Positions 1-12,648 of a stretch of 64,000 nucleotides of DNA are shown one piece after another. Below the pieces are notes generated by a model. It was given only the letters and a program-made list of their open reading frames with translations, ran no database searches and was not told the DNA's origin. The DNA is from Salvator merianae. Its lineage: Eukaryota; Chordata; Lepidosauria; Squamata; Teiidae. Each line of letters begins with the position of its first letter. The first letter of the stretch is position 1. The stretch covers positions 101,569,174 to 101,633,173 of the forward strand of contig QVOM02000112.1 of the NCBI GenBank assembly GCA_003586115.2, in the 5' to 3' direction. Position numbers and translations under genes: made by a program.

Positions 1-2471
1 GTCCACTGGGACGTCTGTGGCAGGACAAGATGGCAGGCATGTTCCATACAGTCATCAGTGGCACTTAACAACTCTTGAGTAGGCATATAAAGCCTCTGTC
101 TTTAGTTCTTAAGGTAGTTACTAATAAGTCCTATTGAACTCACTCAGGTTGGTTGATTGATTAGGTTTACAATCTGCCCTTCATCCTCAGTTCCCAGGGT
201 GAATAACAAATTAAAAACAATTAAAGCAGATAAAAATCTAGTTATTTTCCAATTCTAACTTTAAGAGACACCTTTATTTTGATTTGTGCATGGGCCGGGG
301 GGAAAAGGTCTGATGGGCCTTGCAAACTTTTCTCCAGCTTTGAAGCTTCTGTCTGCTCTCTGTAAGGGGTGCACAGAAAATGGCCATGGAAATTGACCAT
401 TTACTCTGCATTCATTAAAGGGCCAGGGACTGAGTGGGCAAGGAAAGCCAGCCATGTTGCTGCTCTCCATCCGCGGCAACTTTTTTGAGAAGGATGCCTC
501 CCTGGGCACTTGCGACCCCTCAAAGGGAGGCAGCAGGCAAAGAACAGTGTAAGTTTGCAGAAGTTGCATCCCTTGGGTCCCCACCGGACACCTTTTTCAT
601 CCAGTGTAGATGCAGGCTTTGTGACCTAAATGACCCCTTCTAAAATTAGATAATTCTACAGTCTTAATGTCAGAGAACTTGGTGAAGAAGCGTATCTCAA
701 ACAGATGCAAAAGCACTTATAACGATGTTAGCATTGTTCCAGAATGTGGGGGCCACCACTAAGAAATGCACCTTTTGAGCTTCAAAAGGTGACAGAATGG
801 TTTCTTCTACAATTACAGCATCCAAGCATGTAACTGAAAAGCATATGCAGGGGCAAACTCTTGGTCACAGACGTTCATCCTAGCCCTGCTAAATCAGAAG
901 TAAATCCCATTATGCTCACTGCTGCATACTCCCAAGAAAGCGAGATTATTAGAAAAGTTGCTATATACAGTATTTTCTTACATGTGGAATATTTGTAACA
1001 ATTCATTTGAGCCCCAGGGAACAGGGCTGTTACTGAAAAGCAAAAGTAAATAATTACCTTTAAATTGCTTGTACCTGCATATTTGCATCCCAGATGGTCT
1101 GATCCCAGTATAACCCCTAGCACATGTACTGCATGTCCAATCTCCATGGTTACCACTGGCAATGCAACAGAGTTTGGAAGGGCTGTTGGCTAAAGAGTGG
1201 GGTCTTGTGCATTGGCTCTGCGTGGGGGATAGGGGATTCTATGAAGAGTATAGTTATGACTGAGGGATTCAACTTTTTGCTGGGGCCCAAGAAACATTTG
1301 CTGATCTTGTTTTGTTTTGTTGGCTGGCCAATGGCTGTAATAAAAATGACTACAGTACCAATTGCACTTGAGGCTTCTTTAAGCTGGGCTCAGTTTGATT
1401 GTGCTTGAGCTTGTAATCGTAATCGTAATTGTAATTGTAAAGCGTGCCTCTGGATGAGTCCCAATGCACTTGCCACTGCAGGTCAGGTAGAATGGGAGGT
1501 GAAATCCTGATAGCAATTCTGCTTTCTAACTTCTGTCATTATGTAGCTAAGAGGAAACTTTCCCCAACCCAAAATAGTGGGGACAGACTTTTTATTGGGA
1601 CACAGAGTGAGGGAAAAGGATTAAATACTGCCGATCCTGCAGCAATTTGGGAACAAGAAGAAACTGTGGATTTGGAAACAGAAGACTTTTAAAAACCATG
1701 TGATGTAACCTGGAAGAGGGACCCCATTCTACTCTTCTCTTTCTGGGAGAACTAGCTGTCTGTTAGCTAGCCACTCCTCCTTCTGCCAGACAATCAACAC
1801 AGGTGTGGGAAGGATCCACTATATTTAAAAAAAAGTGCAGAGTTCTCTCTCAAACTGCAATAATTCTTAAATGCTCGCTCGTGCTTCTGAAAATCTGCAA
1901 AACTATCCTCCTTTTTGTCTGTCTCCTGAAAATGAAGCAGTGATCTGGGATGAACGAGGGAATGATAAACAAAAGCAGAACGTATCTATAATTCTATTTC
2001 AGAGGAGCTTCACCACAAAAGCAGAGGAATAGATGGGCAACCTACATGGCTGTAGTACAGTAGATCTGATATAACATGCAGATAAAGTTCTGCTGAAAAT
2101 CATACAACAACATTTAAGTAAAATTATGGGAAAAGAACTGCCTGAATTACAGGCCACTTTGCAAAGAGGGAGAAGCAGCCAGGACCATATTGCAAATGTG
2201 CACTGGATAACAGAATAACGTGGTAAATTTCAAAAGTATGTATACATGTGCTTCATTAACTGTGGTGAAGCTTTTGAGTGGGTCAACCATGTTAAAAGAT
2301 GGAACATTCTGAATCAAATTGGTTCTGTTAATAAACGCCGCAAATAACAGCCGGGAAGCCAATATAAGAACCCTCTGTGGTAACACAGACCAGTCCATGA
2401 TTGGCAAAGATGTTGTATTCTACCACCATATCTCTTTAATTTACTGAAGAGGCATTCCTGAGGAACCTAGG
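1..2471. other. FRY intron 1, no recognised feature
   Basis: This stretch lies downstream of the FRY exon 1 donor on the minus strand and is inferred to be intron. I see no exon-like frame with splice sites. The only structure is a short degenerate repeat of a TAATCG/TAATTG unit at about 1411-1440. A GC-richer patch at 275-620 shows nothing I recognise. Confidence 0.5.
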
Positions 2472-3598
2472 GTGAGCCTGTAGACATCAACTACTTAGAG
2501 TTTCAAAAAGCTTTTGATAAAGTCCGCCATCAAAGACTTCTCCATAAGCTTAACAGTCACGAAATAAAAGGACAGGTCCTATTAAGGACAGACAACTGGC
2601 TAAGGAATGAAAAACTGAGAGTAGGAGTAAATGGGCATTTCTCACAATGGAGAGATATAAGAAGTGGGGTCCACCCAGGTTCTGTCCTGGGACTAGTGCT
2701 TTTAAACAGATTTATAAATAGTCTAGAGCCAGGCATGATCAGTGGAATAGCCAAGTTTATTGATGACACCAAATTGTTCGGAGTGATAAAAACAAAAGGT
2801 GACTATGAAGAGCTCCAAAGTGTAATGTGACGCACACTGGAGCTAAACCTATATACCTATACTCTAATGACATCAGAGCTGACTGTGACTGATCAGGAAA
2901 GAGATCTTGGACTAATAGTAGACAGTTTAATGAAAGCATCAACACAGCGCACATCGGCTATAAAACAAAAGTCAGTAGAATGTTAGGGATAATTTTAAAA
3001 ATGGTATTAAAACCAAAGAAGCTAATATTATAACACCCGTATACAAATCAATGGTGCGAATGCACCTGGAATACTGTATGCAGTTTTGGTTATGGGATCT
3101 CAGAAAGAATTGGAGAAAGTTCAAAGGAGGGTTACTTAAGACAGAGGAACAGAGGAGCTTCTTTATGCAGAAAGGAGATGAGTAAGAGATGATAGAGGTA
3201 TATAAAGTTATTCATGGTGTGGACAAAGTGGATAGGAGGAAGTTTTTTTCTCTTTCTGAAAATATTAGAACCAGAGGTCACTCACTGAAACTGAATCCTG
3301 GATGAATCAGGATAATTTATTTTTAAATACAACATACAGTTCAACTTTGGAATTTGCTCCCATGAGATGTGATATTGGCTAGCAGCTAGGATCAATTCAT
3401 GGAAGCCACGACTACCAATGGCTATTAGCCCTGATGGCAGCAGGAGATGGTCAGCTGTTGAGAGACTGCAAGCAGAGCAAGCCATGTGCTCAACCTGGTG
3501 GGCTTCCCTGTCCAGCTGGCCACCCCCTGTGAGTACAGACTGCTAAACTAGATGGGCCATGGGTCTGATCCAGTGGGACATTTCTTATGTTCATATGT
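2472..3598 (+). mobile_element. CR1 LINE fragment, reverse transcriptase to 3' end
   Basis: Translated pieces across several frames give typical CR1 reverse transcriptase motifs: a FQKAFDKV-like block near 2500, a GVHPGSVLG-like block near 2670 and an AKF.DDTKLFG catalytic block near 2750. After these come C-terminal blocks (ERDLG, then HLEYCMQFW near 3065) and the 3' untranslated end 'GATGGGCC...CTTATGTTC' at about 3550-3590. Many stops and frameshifts show it is dead. It sits directly against the BovB fragment that follows. Confidence 0.85.
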
Positions 3599-4235
3599 AA
3601 ATTTAGGTGAATCGGAATTTGGAATAAAAATTGGCAGGAGAAATACAAACAGTCCAAGATTTGCAGATGACAATACCCTGCTGGCAGTAAATGAAGAGGA
3701 TACAAAACGGCTTGTGAAAGCTAAGGTAGAAAGTTGGAAATCTAGATTGCAAATATCGAGAAAACTAAAATCCTAACAGCTGGAAATAGTGGCATCAAAA
3801 TAAAAATCAACAACAAAGAAAAACAGTTCAAGATTTATTTTCTTTCACTCTAAAATTGATTGAACGGGAAAGTCTGGACCTGAAATTAAATGTAGCATAT
3901 CAGTTGGTCAGACTGCAATGACTAGAATGGAGAAGATTTGTAAAAAGTATTACATCTGCTCCAAGGCTAAAAATGCAGAATAATCAATGCTTATTTTTTG
4001 TTGAAGCTTTTACAGCTGTGAATGTTGGACTATAAAGAAAGCTAATAGAAGAAAACTGGATGTTTTTGAATGGGTTTGGACTGTGCATACCATCTATTGC
4101 AAAAGTAATAAATGAAGAAGTTTTAGGACCATATTAAGCCAGAACATCCTTCAAAACAAAGATCCCCAAGCAAAGACTTATGTATTCTGGTCATCTCATG
4201 AGATCAAACAGGTGGAATTTAGTAGTAGACATGGA
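3599..4235 (+). mobile_element. BovB-type RTE LINE fragment
   Basis: The first part reads as an RTE reverse transcriptase segment with a FADD catalytic block and the flanking words 'GIKIGRRNTNS' and 'LLAVNEEDTKRL' (about 3620-3720). Farther on, frames shifted against each other match the BovB C-terminus, for example a CESWTIKKAERRK-like stretch near 4025 and a FGHLMRS-like stretch near 4185. BovB is widespread in squamates and is known to have moved between vertebrate lineages. This copy is decayed by frameshifts and stops and is 5' truncated. The boundary with the preceding CR1 is placed only to within tens of bases. Confidence 0.75.
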
Positions 4236-4982
4236 AACAGATAGAAATGGCACTGGGATGTGACTGCCACATGGGCCACTCCAGCTGCTGCCTGTCTGTG
4301 AGGAAGTGACTGAAGGGGACCATGGTCTGGGAACATGAGGGAGAACACTTTAGATTTCCTTCTGGAGCACTCTCAGATACAGTTTTATACTCCAGAGCAC
4401 TCCAGCTGTCTGGATCATGAGGCCACATATTCCCCTGGAGGGGGCACCTACTGAGAGCAATCCAAGGAGGCAGCTGACATGGTCCAAATGGACCTCATGG
4501 TAGCTGCCTGTATGCCTTGAGATTCATAAACATTTAAGAAGAACATAAAAGTTCTAACTTCACCCAGCAGCTTCATACAGATATTAAAAAAACACTGGGG
4601 ACTGAACTGACCCCTGGGAAACCAAACAAGTAAGTTCCCAGGAGGACAAGCAAAGATCCCCCATGACTCTCTTTGGAACCTACTACAAAGGTAGAACCAG
4701 AAGCTCATAAAACAGTGCCCCCAATTCCCAAAGGCAACATCTTTATTTTAGAAACTGTGCAAGTAAGGTAAAGCTTTAATCGGAAAGCTTTCCTCATCAC
4801 TGCCCTGAGGTCCCAATCCATGGGGCCATTGCTGTTTTTTTCAAATAAACTAGTATAAATGACAACAATGACCAAGGTTTCACTTTCTGCAGAGCTGCTT
4901 ATCAGGCCAGATAATAAAACGCAAGAAGGGAAGGAAAAAATAGTCACTGGTCAAGATTCATCATAAATTGTGATGGAATCTT
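4236..4982. other. FRY intron 1, nothing recognised
   Basis: No coding exon, SINE, LINE or terminal-repeat structure could be recognised here. The open frames are short and have no family resemblance. Confidence 0.4.
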
Positions 4983-5520
4983 GGGCCCTTTCTACACTTA
5001 TCTGCTTGCAATCCAGATCAGCGGGTCCAAATTAGTCCAGCCCACTTTTTTCTTTTTTCTTAATGCTTCTTTTTAATTTTTTTTAAAACTTTATTTATTG
5101 AATATAATATCAGTACAAACCAATAATCTATAACATTTAGTCCAGCCCACTGATCCAGAACACAGGGAAATGTGGGTGGGATCAGCACCATCTGCACTGA
5201 CAGCGCTAATCTGGATTGCACCACGCCATGGTTGCAAAGTTTGTGCAAGCACTCCCACGTTTGTTCCTAGCCTTGAGGCCTCGGGGGGGGTGGGTGTTTT
5301 TTGGTGGTGCATTGCTGAAAGGCACCCACTGTACTCCTGGACATAGGAGGTGTACTTTCTGCCTGCCACCTGTGTTCTGGATTAGGGCCACTAGCCTCTC
5401 TGGTAGACCCAAATAATCTACCATCAGGGGAGCCGTGGCCTCATAAATTTGCACTAACATACAGATCTATGTGATCTAGAAGTAACCCTACATGGATTAA
5501 GGGTCCATGCAGCAAGGCCC
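4983..5520. mobile_element. Harbinger-like nonautonomous element, family A copy 1
   Basis: The left end reads GGGCCCTTTCTACACTT and the right end is its imperfect inverse (TGCAGCAAGGCCC). The interior shares colinear blocks with the copies at 23494, 34745, 51165 and 53659: a 'TCCTAGCCTTGAGGCC' centre, an 'ACAGGAGG..TTTCTGC' block and a 'CTGGTAGACC' block. It is split by a 90-bp retro-insert at 5047-5136. The assignment to PIF/Harbinger is inferred from other family members with 3-bp duplications. No coding capacity. Confidence 0.6.
5047..5136 (-). mobile_element. Short retro-insert with 15-bp target site duplication
   Basis: On the minus strand the insert ends in AATAAATAAAG followed by an A-rich tail, like the 3' end of a LINE or other polyadenylated transcript. 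It is flanked by an exact direct repeat, TTAGTCCAGCCCACT, at 5032-5046 and 5137-5151. That is the hallmark of target-primed reverse transcription. The source cannot be named with confidence; an L1-like 3' end is the simplest reading because L1 sequence also occurs at 47.4 kb. Confidence 0.7.
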
Positions 5521-6424
5521 TTGGAGAAGACAGCAGTCATTCAAAAGAAACCCTTTAGGTATCATGTAGATTTCAGGCTGCAGTAAAATCTTCCTGAATG
5601 AAGAAACATATAACGGATAATTCCTCTTCTCTGGAAATACAACGACTGTTAATCAATTTAACCTCCAACACTCGGGTTTATCTTCAAGACTGCATGGCAA
5701 AGAAGGAGAAGATTCTTGCCCCCTTTTTGTTGCAGTTGATTAACCATAGCTTATAATTTAATCCAAACACAACAAACTGTGATCTTAATCACCTTTATTT
5801 GAAGCAACACCATTCTAGATCATGCATTACAAAGCTAGTTATGTTTCACACCAGAGTTAAGGTTTCTCAGAGTTTAGGAAATCATATGTAACACTAAACC
5901 GTAGTTACATAAAATATCTGCTTTGTTTTTCACATCTCCATTAGATAAATGGAAAAAGTTTTTAAAATCTTGACATTTATTGGGGGTAGAGTGCTAAGCC
6001 ACAATGGCAAAGTGGTCAGTGCACTAGTATACTCTGTAGCTCACAGCCTGATTCCACTCTCCCCTATGCATACCCCAAATCAATGCTGGCTAGCATATGT
6101 ATAATATGGTATATTCAGTGGACTCGGCTTTCATGTGCACTTGCACAGAACTGCATCCATATAGCAACGGGAGTGGCTCAGTGGATCCAACTGGGTTTAT
6201 CTGCTGCCTCCCTGAGTCCATTCCTTGTCTTATCTCCTCCCTTTCACCGGGAATCTGCAGCTGCTTATATTAACAGCTGCCAAGCTAAGGATGTAAGCTA
6301 TAAGAGATATCCAGTATAATATTCTTCATGGATGCAACATTTTTGGTTTTGTTTTTCTATACTGTTAAGTTTCTGTTTAATGTAATGATCTATTATTGAG
6401 TAGTGCTTAGATTGTGCTCTGTTT
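5521..6424. other. FRY intron 1, nothing recognised
   Basis: No exon, repeat family or terminal-repeat structure was recognised in this AT-rich stretch. Confidence 0.4.
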
Positions 6425-6490
6425 TTTCTTGTAAACTGCCTTGAGTAGTTTTCATTGGAAAGGCAGTACTGTATACAACTAAATAAAGAA
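6425..6490 (+). repeat. LINE/SINE 3' tail (L2-like)
   Basis: The segment 'GTAAACTGCCTTGAGTAG' followed by 'AAAGGCAGTACTGTATA' and AATAAAG matches the generic tail of squamate L2-group LINEs and the SINEs that borrow it. The body upstream is too decayed to name. Confidence 0.4.
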
Positions 6491-6507
6491 AATCTTACCC
6501 ACCCTTT

Positions 6508-6702
6508 GCTGTTGTTGGGCACCACTGAGTCATAGCCAGCTCTTGGTTGACTGCATGGGCACCTCCATGGGCACCTTTATGCAGTTTTTTGGCAGAGATA
6601 CAGAACTGGTTTGACATTGCCTTCTTCTGGGTAGAGGCTGGGGATTGAACCGGCAACACTCTGCGTTCCAGACTGCTTGCATTATCACTCAGCTACAGAC
6701 CT
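6508..6702 (-). mobile_element. tRNA-derived SINE with RTE-like tail
   Basis: Read on the minus strand, the head carries a tRNA-like A box (TAGCTGAGTGATAATG) and a B box (CCGGTTCAATCCCC). The body 'CCATGCAGTCAACCAAGAG' and its neighbourhood match the copies at 15413-15590 and 27725-27870. The end resembles the tail of BovB-mobilised SINEs. It is diverged and no flanking duplication was found. Confidence 0.7.
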
Positions 6703-9451
6703 TCCTTTATGACCAACCCCTCCCTTCGTCTAACCTTAGCTGTACCTATTATGACCCCTGGAATCATGTCTTGTTAGATTATTTGCCCTGCTCCCCACCA
6801 GTCTCAATGGGCACTAGCCATCAATGTTTACTAGCTGTTCATTTTAAATTATGTTCTAATTGTAGTTTTCTTTGAAATGCATTTTTAAAAAACAAATATT
6901 CTTTTCTCTCTGTTGACCTAGGTCCACAGGGGAATGGCCAACTAAAAATATGATGAAATAAGTAAGTGTCTGAACTAGCCCAAGATACACCAGGTTACTA
7001 ATTAGTTGCATGCTAGCAATAGTGAGACAGTGACTATGACTAGCATTATCACATTGTGAAAGGCTCTTTGATCATCCGTTGGATACCAAAGCTTTGTTTA
7101 CAGCTTTTTCCAGGGACCCATGCTTGCAACTCCTAACACAAACAACAAACTCAATAAGTAAATTCAGAAAGGGATACAATATGTGGACACTACAGTTCCT
7201 AAAAATACACTCAGAAACAGAGTAGACACATAAATGACTAGTTCAATGACTAAATATAAAAAGCTCATAATAAAACCAACATATAAAAATGTCCTTGGTG
7301 GGTACTGTAGACAGACAACAAGACAATATATGGGCTTCTTAACTTGACATCTTCTCCATGTTCAGATACATTTCAAACCACCCTTTCTGCGTTTTCTTCA
7401 GTGGGCAAGTTCTTGAAATCCCACAGTACTATATCAATACCTGGAAGTATTCACAATATAAAAGCAATTTAAAAATATTTTTCTTAGATTGCAAGTATTA
7501 TTAACTTATGCCTGTGTAAATTTAGTCATTAAATTCTTATACGTGTCTATTCTGTTGTTGAATGTATTTTTAGGAATTGTATCCACACATAGTGTCCACG
7601 TATGAATGTACTTTGTTGTTTGCATTGGGAAACCCTTTGGTTTTGAATCTCTACACTGAGAAGTTTTGGTTGGTTGGTTTCTCTACCACCTTGAAGGCCA
7701 CACAGAACAAACTCATAGAGCTATAGTCCTTCTGGATACTGTCCTTATCATGCCCTTGAAGCAGAAAGTTACAGAAAATGTTTAAAAGAAGCACACATAA
7801 AAGCAATAAAAGAAATTAAGAAACCTGTTCCAATTCAAGGTTTCAACTTCCTAGCTCGACTTTCTTCCTCTTATTTTGCAGTCAACATAATAATGGCTGT
7901 GCCCTAAACTCAGGCAGGCATTACTGTAAAAATAGGTTGCTGCTTCATGAAGCATGCTCACCAACAGTTTAGAACAAGTGACAATTACATGTCACTCCTA
8001 TCAGAATCATCGCACTAAGCCCTTCCACAAACCTTCGCTTCAACTTGTTACCTATTTATTTTTTCAACTACCCAAGTTGATTTAAGGTTTGTCTGCTACT
8101 CTGCCATTTCTACATACCACTTAGCAAAACTGTTTTACTTACAGTTCACGATAAAAGCTTTGGCTTTATATTTCATATTTCTCATTACATATTTTATTAA
8201 AGGAATGGCATGCTCTTATGACAAAAACGCCAATGATTTACAATTTACAACAGCTCAAAAATCAAAGCACGGATTAACTTATTCATACTATATATTTAAT
8301 ATATTCTAAACAAATGGAATATGAGGATTTTGATGAACTAGTATTATTGACCAGTGACTTCACAGTTATGGCACCAAAATCACATACACACAGGCAGATA
8401 AGCCTTATAGTCTATACTAGGTTACAAATTGCAATTCTATCATTCATAAAGAGTGCCCTTGATGTAACAGACTGTTCAAGAGTCTACTGGTACAGTATTT
8501 TTAAGTTGTTTTAAAAGATTTATACCTAGGTAACTAATAAGGCAGACACAGGGCAATATATGCAATATTATACAGATATCTACAGTTATCCAAACACACT
8601 GTATATTTTAGAAACTGTGGTGGAATCTGATGCACTTTCTGCTTCCTAAGGGGGGCATGGTCTGGAAATTTCCCAAGACTTAAAACCAGAGTTGACAGCC
8701 TAGAGACCTGATTAGCTTTACTGTATTTGTGAACGTTCTTGACATTTGGTGATCTTTATTACATAACATTTCCATCATATCAAAAACTGGAATTAGAAGC
8801 TAGGGACGACAGTGGTGCATAAGGAATAACCAGCCCTGCAACAGTGGATAGCTCCAACCTCATTTGTTTACATTCTACAACCTTCTCATTTGCTTTAGGA
8901 GGAAAAGCAGTCTCACTCCTTCAGTGCAAATAAAACAGAGGCAATGAAACCATAAACAATGGGGTGGGAGCAAGGATAGAGAGAAAACTGATAGTAATAG
9001 TATAATTTTGCTTTGTACTTATTTAACAAAATATAGCAAAATTTGGAACAGGGATTCTACCGGGTTGTTGTTGTTTTTTTCTGAAGTGCACTATCAAGCA
9101 CATACTAAATATTTAAAGATATTACCAATCTGCTGTAAGTGAGCCTCCCTCAAAATGAACAAAGCAAAGGGTAAAGAATCATATTAAAGGATTTACGAAT
9201 ATACTAGAATTGTCCTCTTCAAGAGTCAGGCCCGTGATGGAGCCAAATTGGAGAATTCAGTCAAGTATGATCTCATTACTATCCTTCCACTTAAAGGAAG
9301 CCTGCAGTGCTAAGAGCCAGGAGATGTTCACTTGCTCAACAGTCTAGGATGGGGCTTTCCACAGATACACACACTTAATTTCAACTGCTAAGCACAAAAG
9401 CCGGAGCCCAGGTGCAAGGTTGCGTTCTACTCCGTTGTTATCATCAATGTT
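6703..9451. other. FRY intron 1, AT-rich
   Basis: AT-rich intronic sequence. Apart from the inverted-repeat structure at 7179-7602, no repeat family or exon was recognised. The next FRY exon (which in vertebrates starts with a SPVGNGYIKPP-like segment) was sought on the minus strand and not found. Confidence 0.5.
7179..7602. repeat. Imperfect inverted repeat (foldback), probable old DNA transposon
   Basis: The left arm, about 7179-7258, contains TTCCTAAAAATACACTC, then AGAGTAGACAC and AATGACTAAAT. The reverse complement of about 7517-7602 contains the same words in the same order. The arms are about 80 bp and the loop about 260 bp. Long terminal inverted repeats without coding capacity suggest a decayed Tc1/mariner- or hAT-like element. 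No clear target duplication was seen, so the class is open. Confidence 0.55.
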
Positions 9452-9469
9452 AAAAAAAAAAAAAAAAAA
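9452..9469 (-). promoter_or_regulatory. U18 tract just inside FRY intron 1
   Basis: On the minus strand a run of 18 T starts 12 bases after the first base of the GTGAGT donor. U-rich tracts just downstream of 5' splice sites are known binding sites for TIA1-type splicing factors. That role here is inference; it may be a simple homopolymer. Confidence 0.35.
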
Positions 9470-9475
9470 GGCTCA

Positions 9476-10250
<775 letters not shown>

Positions 10251-10680
10251 CCACTGCATCACGCTGCGGTAAAGCAAAGCTGCACCCATCCAGCTGGATG
10301 TGCAGTGACGGAGATGCTTTTTTTCCTCCTCCCTTCCACCTCCCCCTCCCTTGCCAGGGTCCTCTTCGCAGCTGTCTTAGTTGTTTGGGTTCTTCCCTGT
10401 CATCACTAGACAAATCAGGGTGGCGGTTGATACCATTTTCTCTTGAACTCGATTTAAAGAGACAGGTCAGCAGCGTAGCTGCTTGTTAAAGCTGCTTTTT
10501 GCACATTGCTGCACTTTCCCTGCTTAGAACATTCCAAATTGAAAGGTGACCCATCCCACCTTGTTCTGCAGAACTTGCAAACTTACCTAAATCAAGAGGA
10601 CTAGCACCCTAGTGGTACTTCAACACATTTACTTTTAAAAGCAATCGATTTACATAAAGCTCTGACCACAGACAAGACTG
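10251..10680. other. Upstream flank of FRY promoter, nothing recognised
   Basis: GC content falls off from the promoter block. There is a pyrimidine-rich stretch (10318-10360) but no exon or repeat that I recognise. Confidence 0.4.
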
Positions 10681-10858
10681 TATGAGGAGCCCTGCTGGAT
10701 CGGACCACAGCCCAACCAGGCTAGCATCCTGTCTCACACAGTGACCCACTAATTGCTTCTGGGTATCCTAAAGCAAAAGATGAAGGCAAAACCTTCACCA
10801 GCTCTTGACTCTCTGCAAATGGCCATTAGAGGCATCCTGCCTGCCTCTCCAACTGGAG
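10681..10858 (-). mobile_element. CR1 LINE 3' end
   Basis: This is the inverse of the CR1 3' untranslated end seen at 12.3, 25.2, 31.4 and 34.4 kb. It starts with 'GAGGAGCCCTGCTGGATC' and runs to 'AAATGGCCATTAGAGGCATC' and 'CCTGCCTCTCCAAC'. The copy is 5' truncated, as is usual for CR1. Confidence 0.8.
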
Positions 10859-11759
10859 GCAGACTGATTTCTATGGGCTTCTTATCTGCTCTGAACCTAG
10901 ATGTGTGCAGCCTATTACCAGCCCCATGAATGGGGACAGCACATTTGGTACACTGAAGCTGTTAAGCAGTAAGTCATATTTTAGGTAACTTGTAGCAGTG
11001 TGCACAAAAGAGCTCATTCTGCACACAGTAGCCTTGCATGTCATTGGCATGCTATAGATTTCCAGCAGATCCTAAAGTTTGTTCAAAAAAACCCCAACTA
11101 TCCTTCAGTACTCCTGATTTCAACAGAGCTTCCATCCAAACACACAATTAAGAATACTGTATATGTGCCACATGATAAGCATTTCTGGTGCTTTACAGAA
11201 TCAGGAAAGTATATCAGATCTGTAGGATGATATCAAACAAAGTGACTTTCATTAAAACAATACTTTTCTCCAAAATCCTGAAATCTACACTCCAGAGGAA
11301 AGACAGATTTAAAATAAGAGAGGACAAAATAATACACCTTCCTTCCCTTCAGTACAGACTTTGTAGTATTCCCTTCTCAACATTCTTAGATAGGCAGAAT
11401 GGTCACATACTGAAGAAAGATGCAGGAGGTACTGGGGTAGAGAAAAGCAGTTTAGGATTTAAGGCTTTCACCTCAAATCCTATACTGGATTTATTTCTTC
11501 TTCTGCATCCTGCATCAATCCTTATCCATTTCATATTGTCCACAGCTCTATCTTACTCCCTACGCATTATTTGTACTACAGATTGACATCTTTGGGACTG
11601 CTGCTTTTTAAAAACAACTCCATTTGCTCTTTGTTTCTTGTGCTAGAACATCTATATAGAAGGCTACTGTTGAACAACTCATATCATTCTTTGCCCCTAC
11701 AACATTTGGAAAAAGCAATGCATTAGCCAGCCCTCATTAACATCTGGTCACTAAACCTC
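10859..11759. other. No recognised feature
   Basis: An open frame of 132 codons at 11188-11586 (+) has no Kozak context, no splice sites and no family resemblance, and is taken as chance. Nothing else was recognised. Confidence 0.4.
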
Positions 11760-12376
11760 AGAAACGTTATTGTGGAACTGGAAAAAGTGCAGAAAAGGGC
11801 AACCAGAATGAACAAGAGGCTGGAACACTTCCCTTGCAAATCAGACTATAATATCTGGGCCTCTTCAGCCTTGACAGAAGGCAGCTAAGAGCAGACCTGA
11901 CTGAAGTATATAAAATCATGCATGGTATGGAAAAGATGAAAATATTTTTTTTTTCCTCTATCGCATAACCATAAAACCAGGGGGCACTCTATGAAGCTGA
12001 TGGGCTGGAGAGTTAGAATTGATAATTGGAAGTATTTTTCACTCAAAGAGTCATTGGTCTATTGAATTTACTATCAGAAGAGATAGTGACAGCAACCAGC
12101 CTAGATAACTTTAGGAAAGGGTTAGACAAATTCATGGAGGTCAAGTGTATCCATGGCTACTAGAATTTATGCCTAGATATTGCCTCCAGGTTGGAGAGAC
12201 ATGCAGGATGCCTCTAAAGGCTATTTGCATGGCGTCAAGAATAGCTGAAGGTTTTGCCATCATCTTCTGCTTGGGAATGCCCCAAAACAATTGGTAGGCC
12301 ACTATGTGAGATGGGATGCTGACCTAGATATGCTGTAGCCTAATCCAGCAGGGTTCCTCTCATGTCCTTAAGTTCT
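11760..12376 (+). mobile_element. CR1 LINE fragment, C-terminus to 3' end
   Basis: Begins in the C-terminal ORF2 region (VEKVQKRATRM-like, then LFSLDRRQLRADLTEVYKIMHGM-like) and continues into the CR1 3' UTR with 'TATCCATGGCTACTAGAAT', 'GGAGAGACATGCAGGATGCC' and the terminal 'CCAGCAGGGTTCCTCTCATG'. Frameshifts and indels, including a T-run near 11945, show it is inactive. Confidence 0.85.
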
Positions 12377-12473
12377 AACATGATGATACGTTCCTCCAAA
12401 TCCATTTTTTTTTTAAAAAAAAAAAATCGCACTATGTAAGCCAGTTCATTATATGGGAACAAATAGTAAAGTA

Positions 12474-12648
12474 TAATGGGTAAAGTGTCAGGCTAGAACC
12501 TGGGACTCCCTGGGTTTGAATTCCCACGTAGCTATCCAAGCTCACCAGATGATCTTCACCAAGTCCTTGCCTCTTAGCCTAACCTACCTCACAAAGCTGC
12601 TATTTGGTAGAAAGGTATTATATAAATGCCCATAAACAAATAAATCAA
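12474..12648 (+). mobile_element. MIR-like tRNA SINE with L2-type tail
   Basis: A tRNA-like head (TGGGTAAAGTGTCAGGCTAG, then B-box-like GGGTTTGAATTCCC) is followed by a core with 'CTTAGCCTAACCTACCTCAC' and an L2-type tail ending in 'ATTATATAAATGC' and AATAAAT. This organisation is typical of MIR/CORE SINEs of sauropsids, mobilised by L2. Confidence 0.75.
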
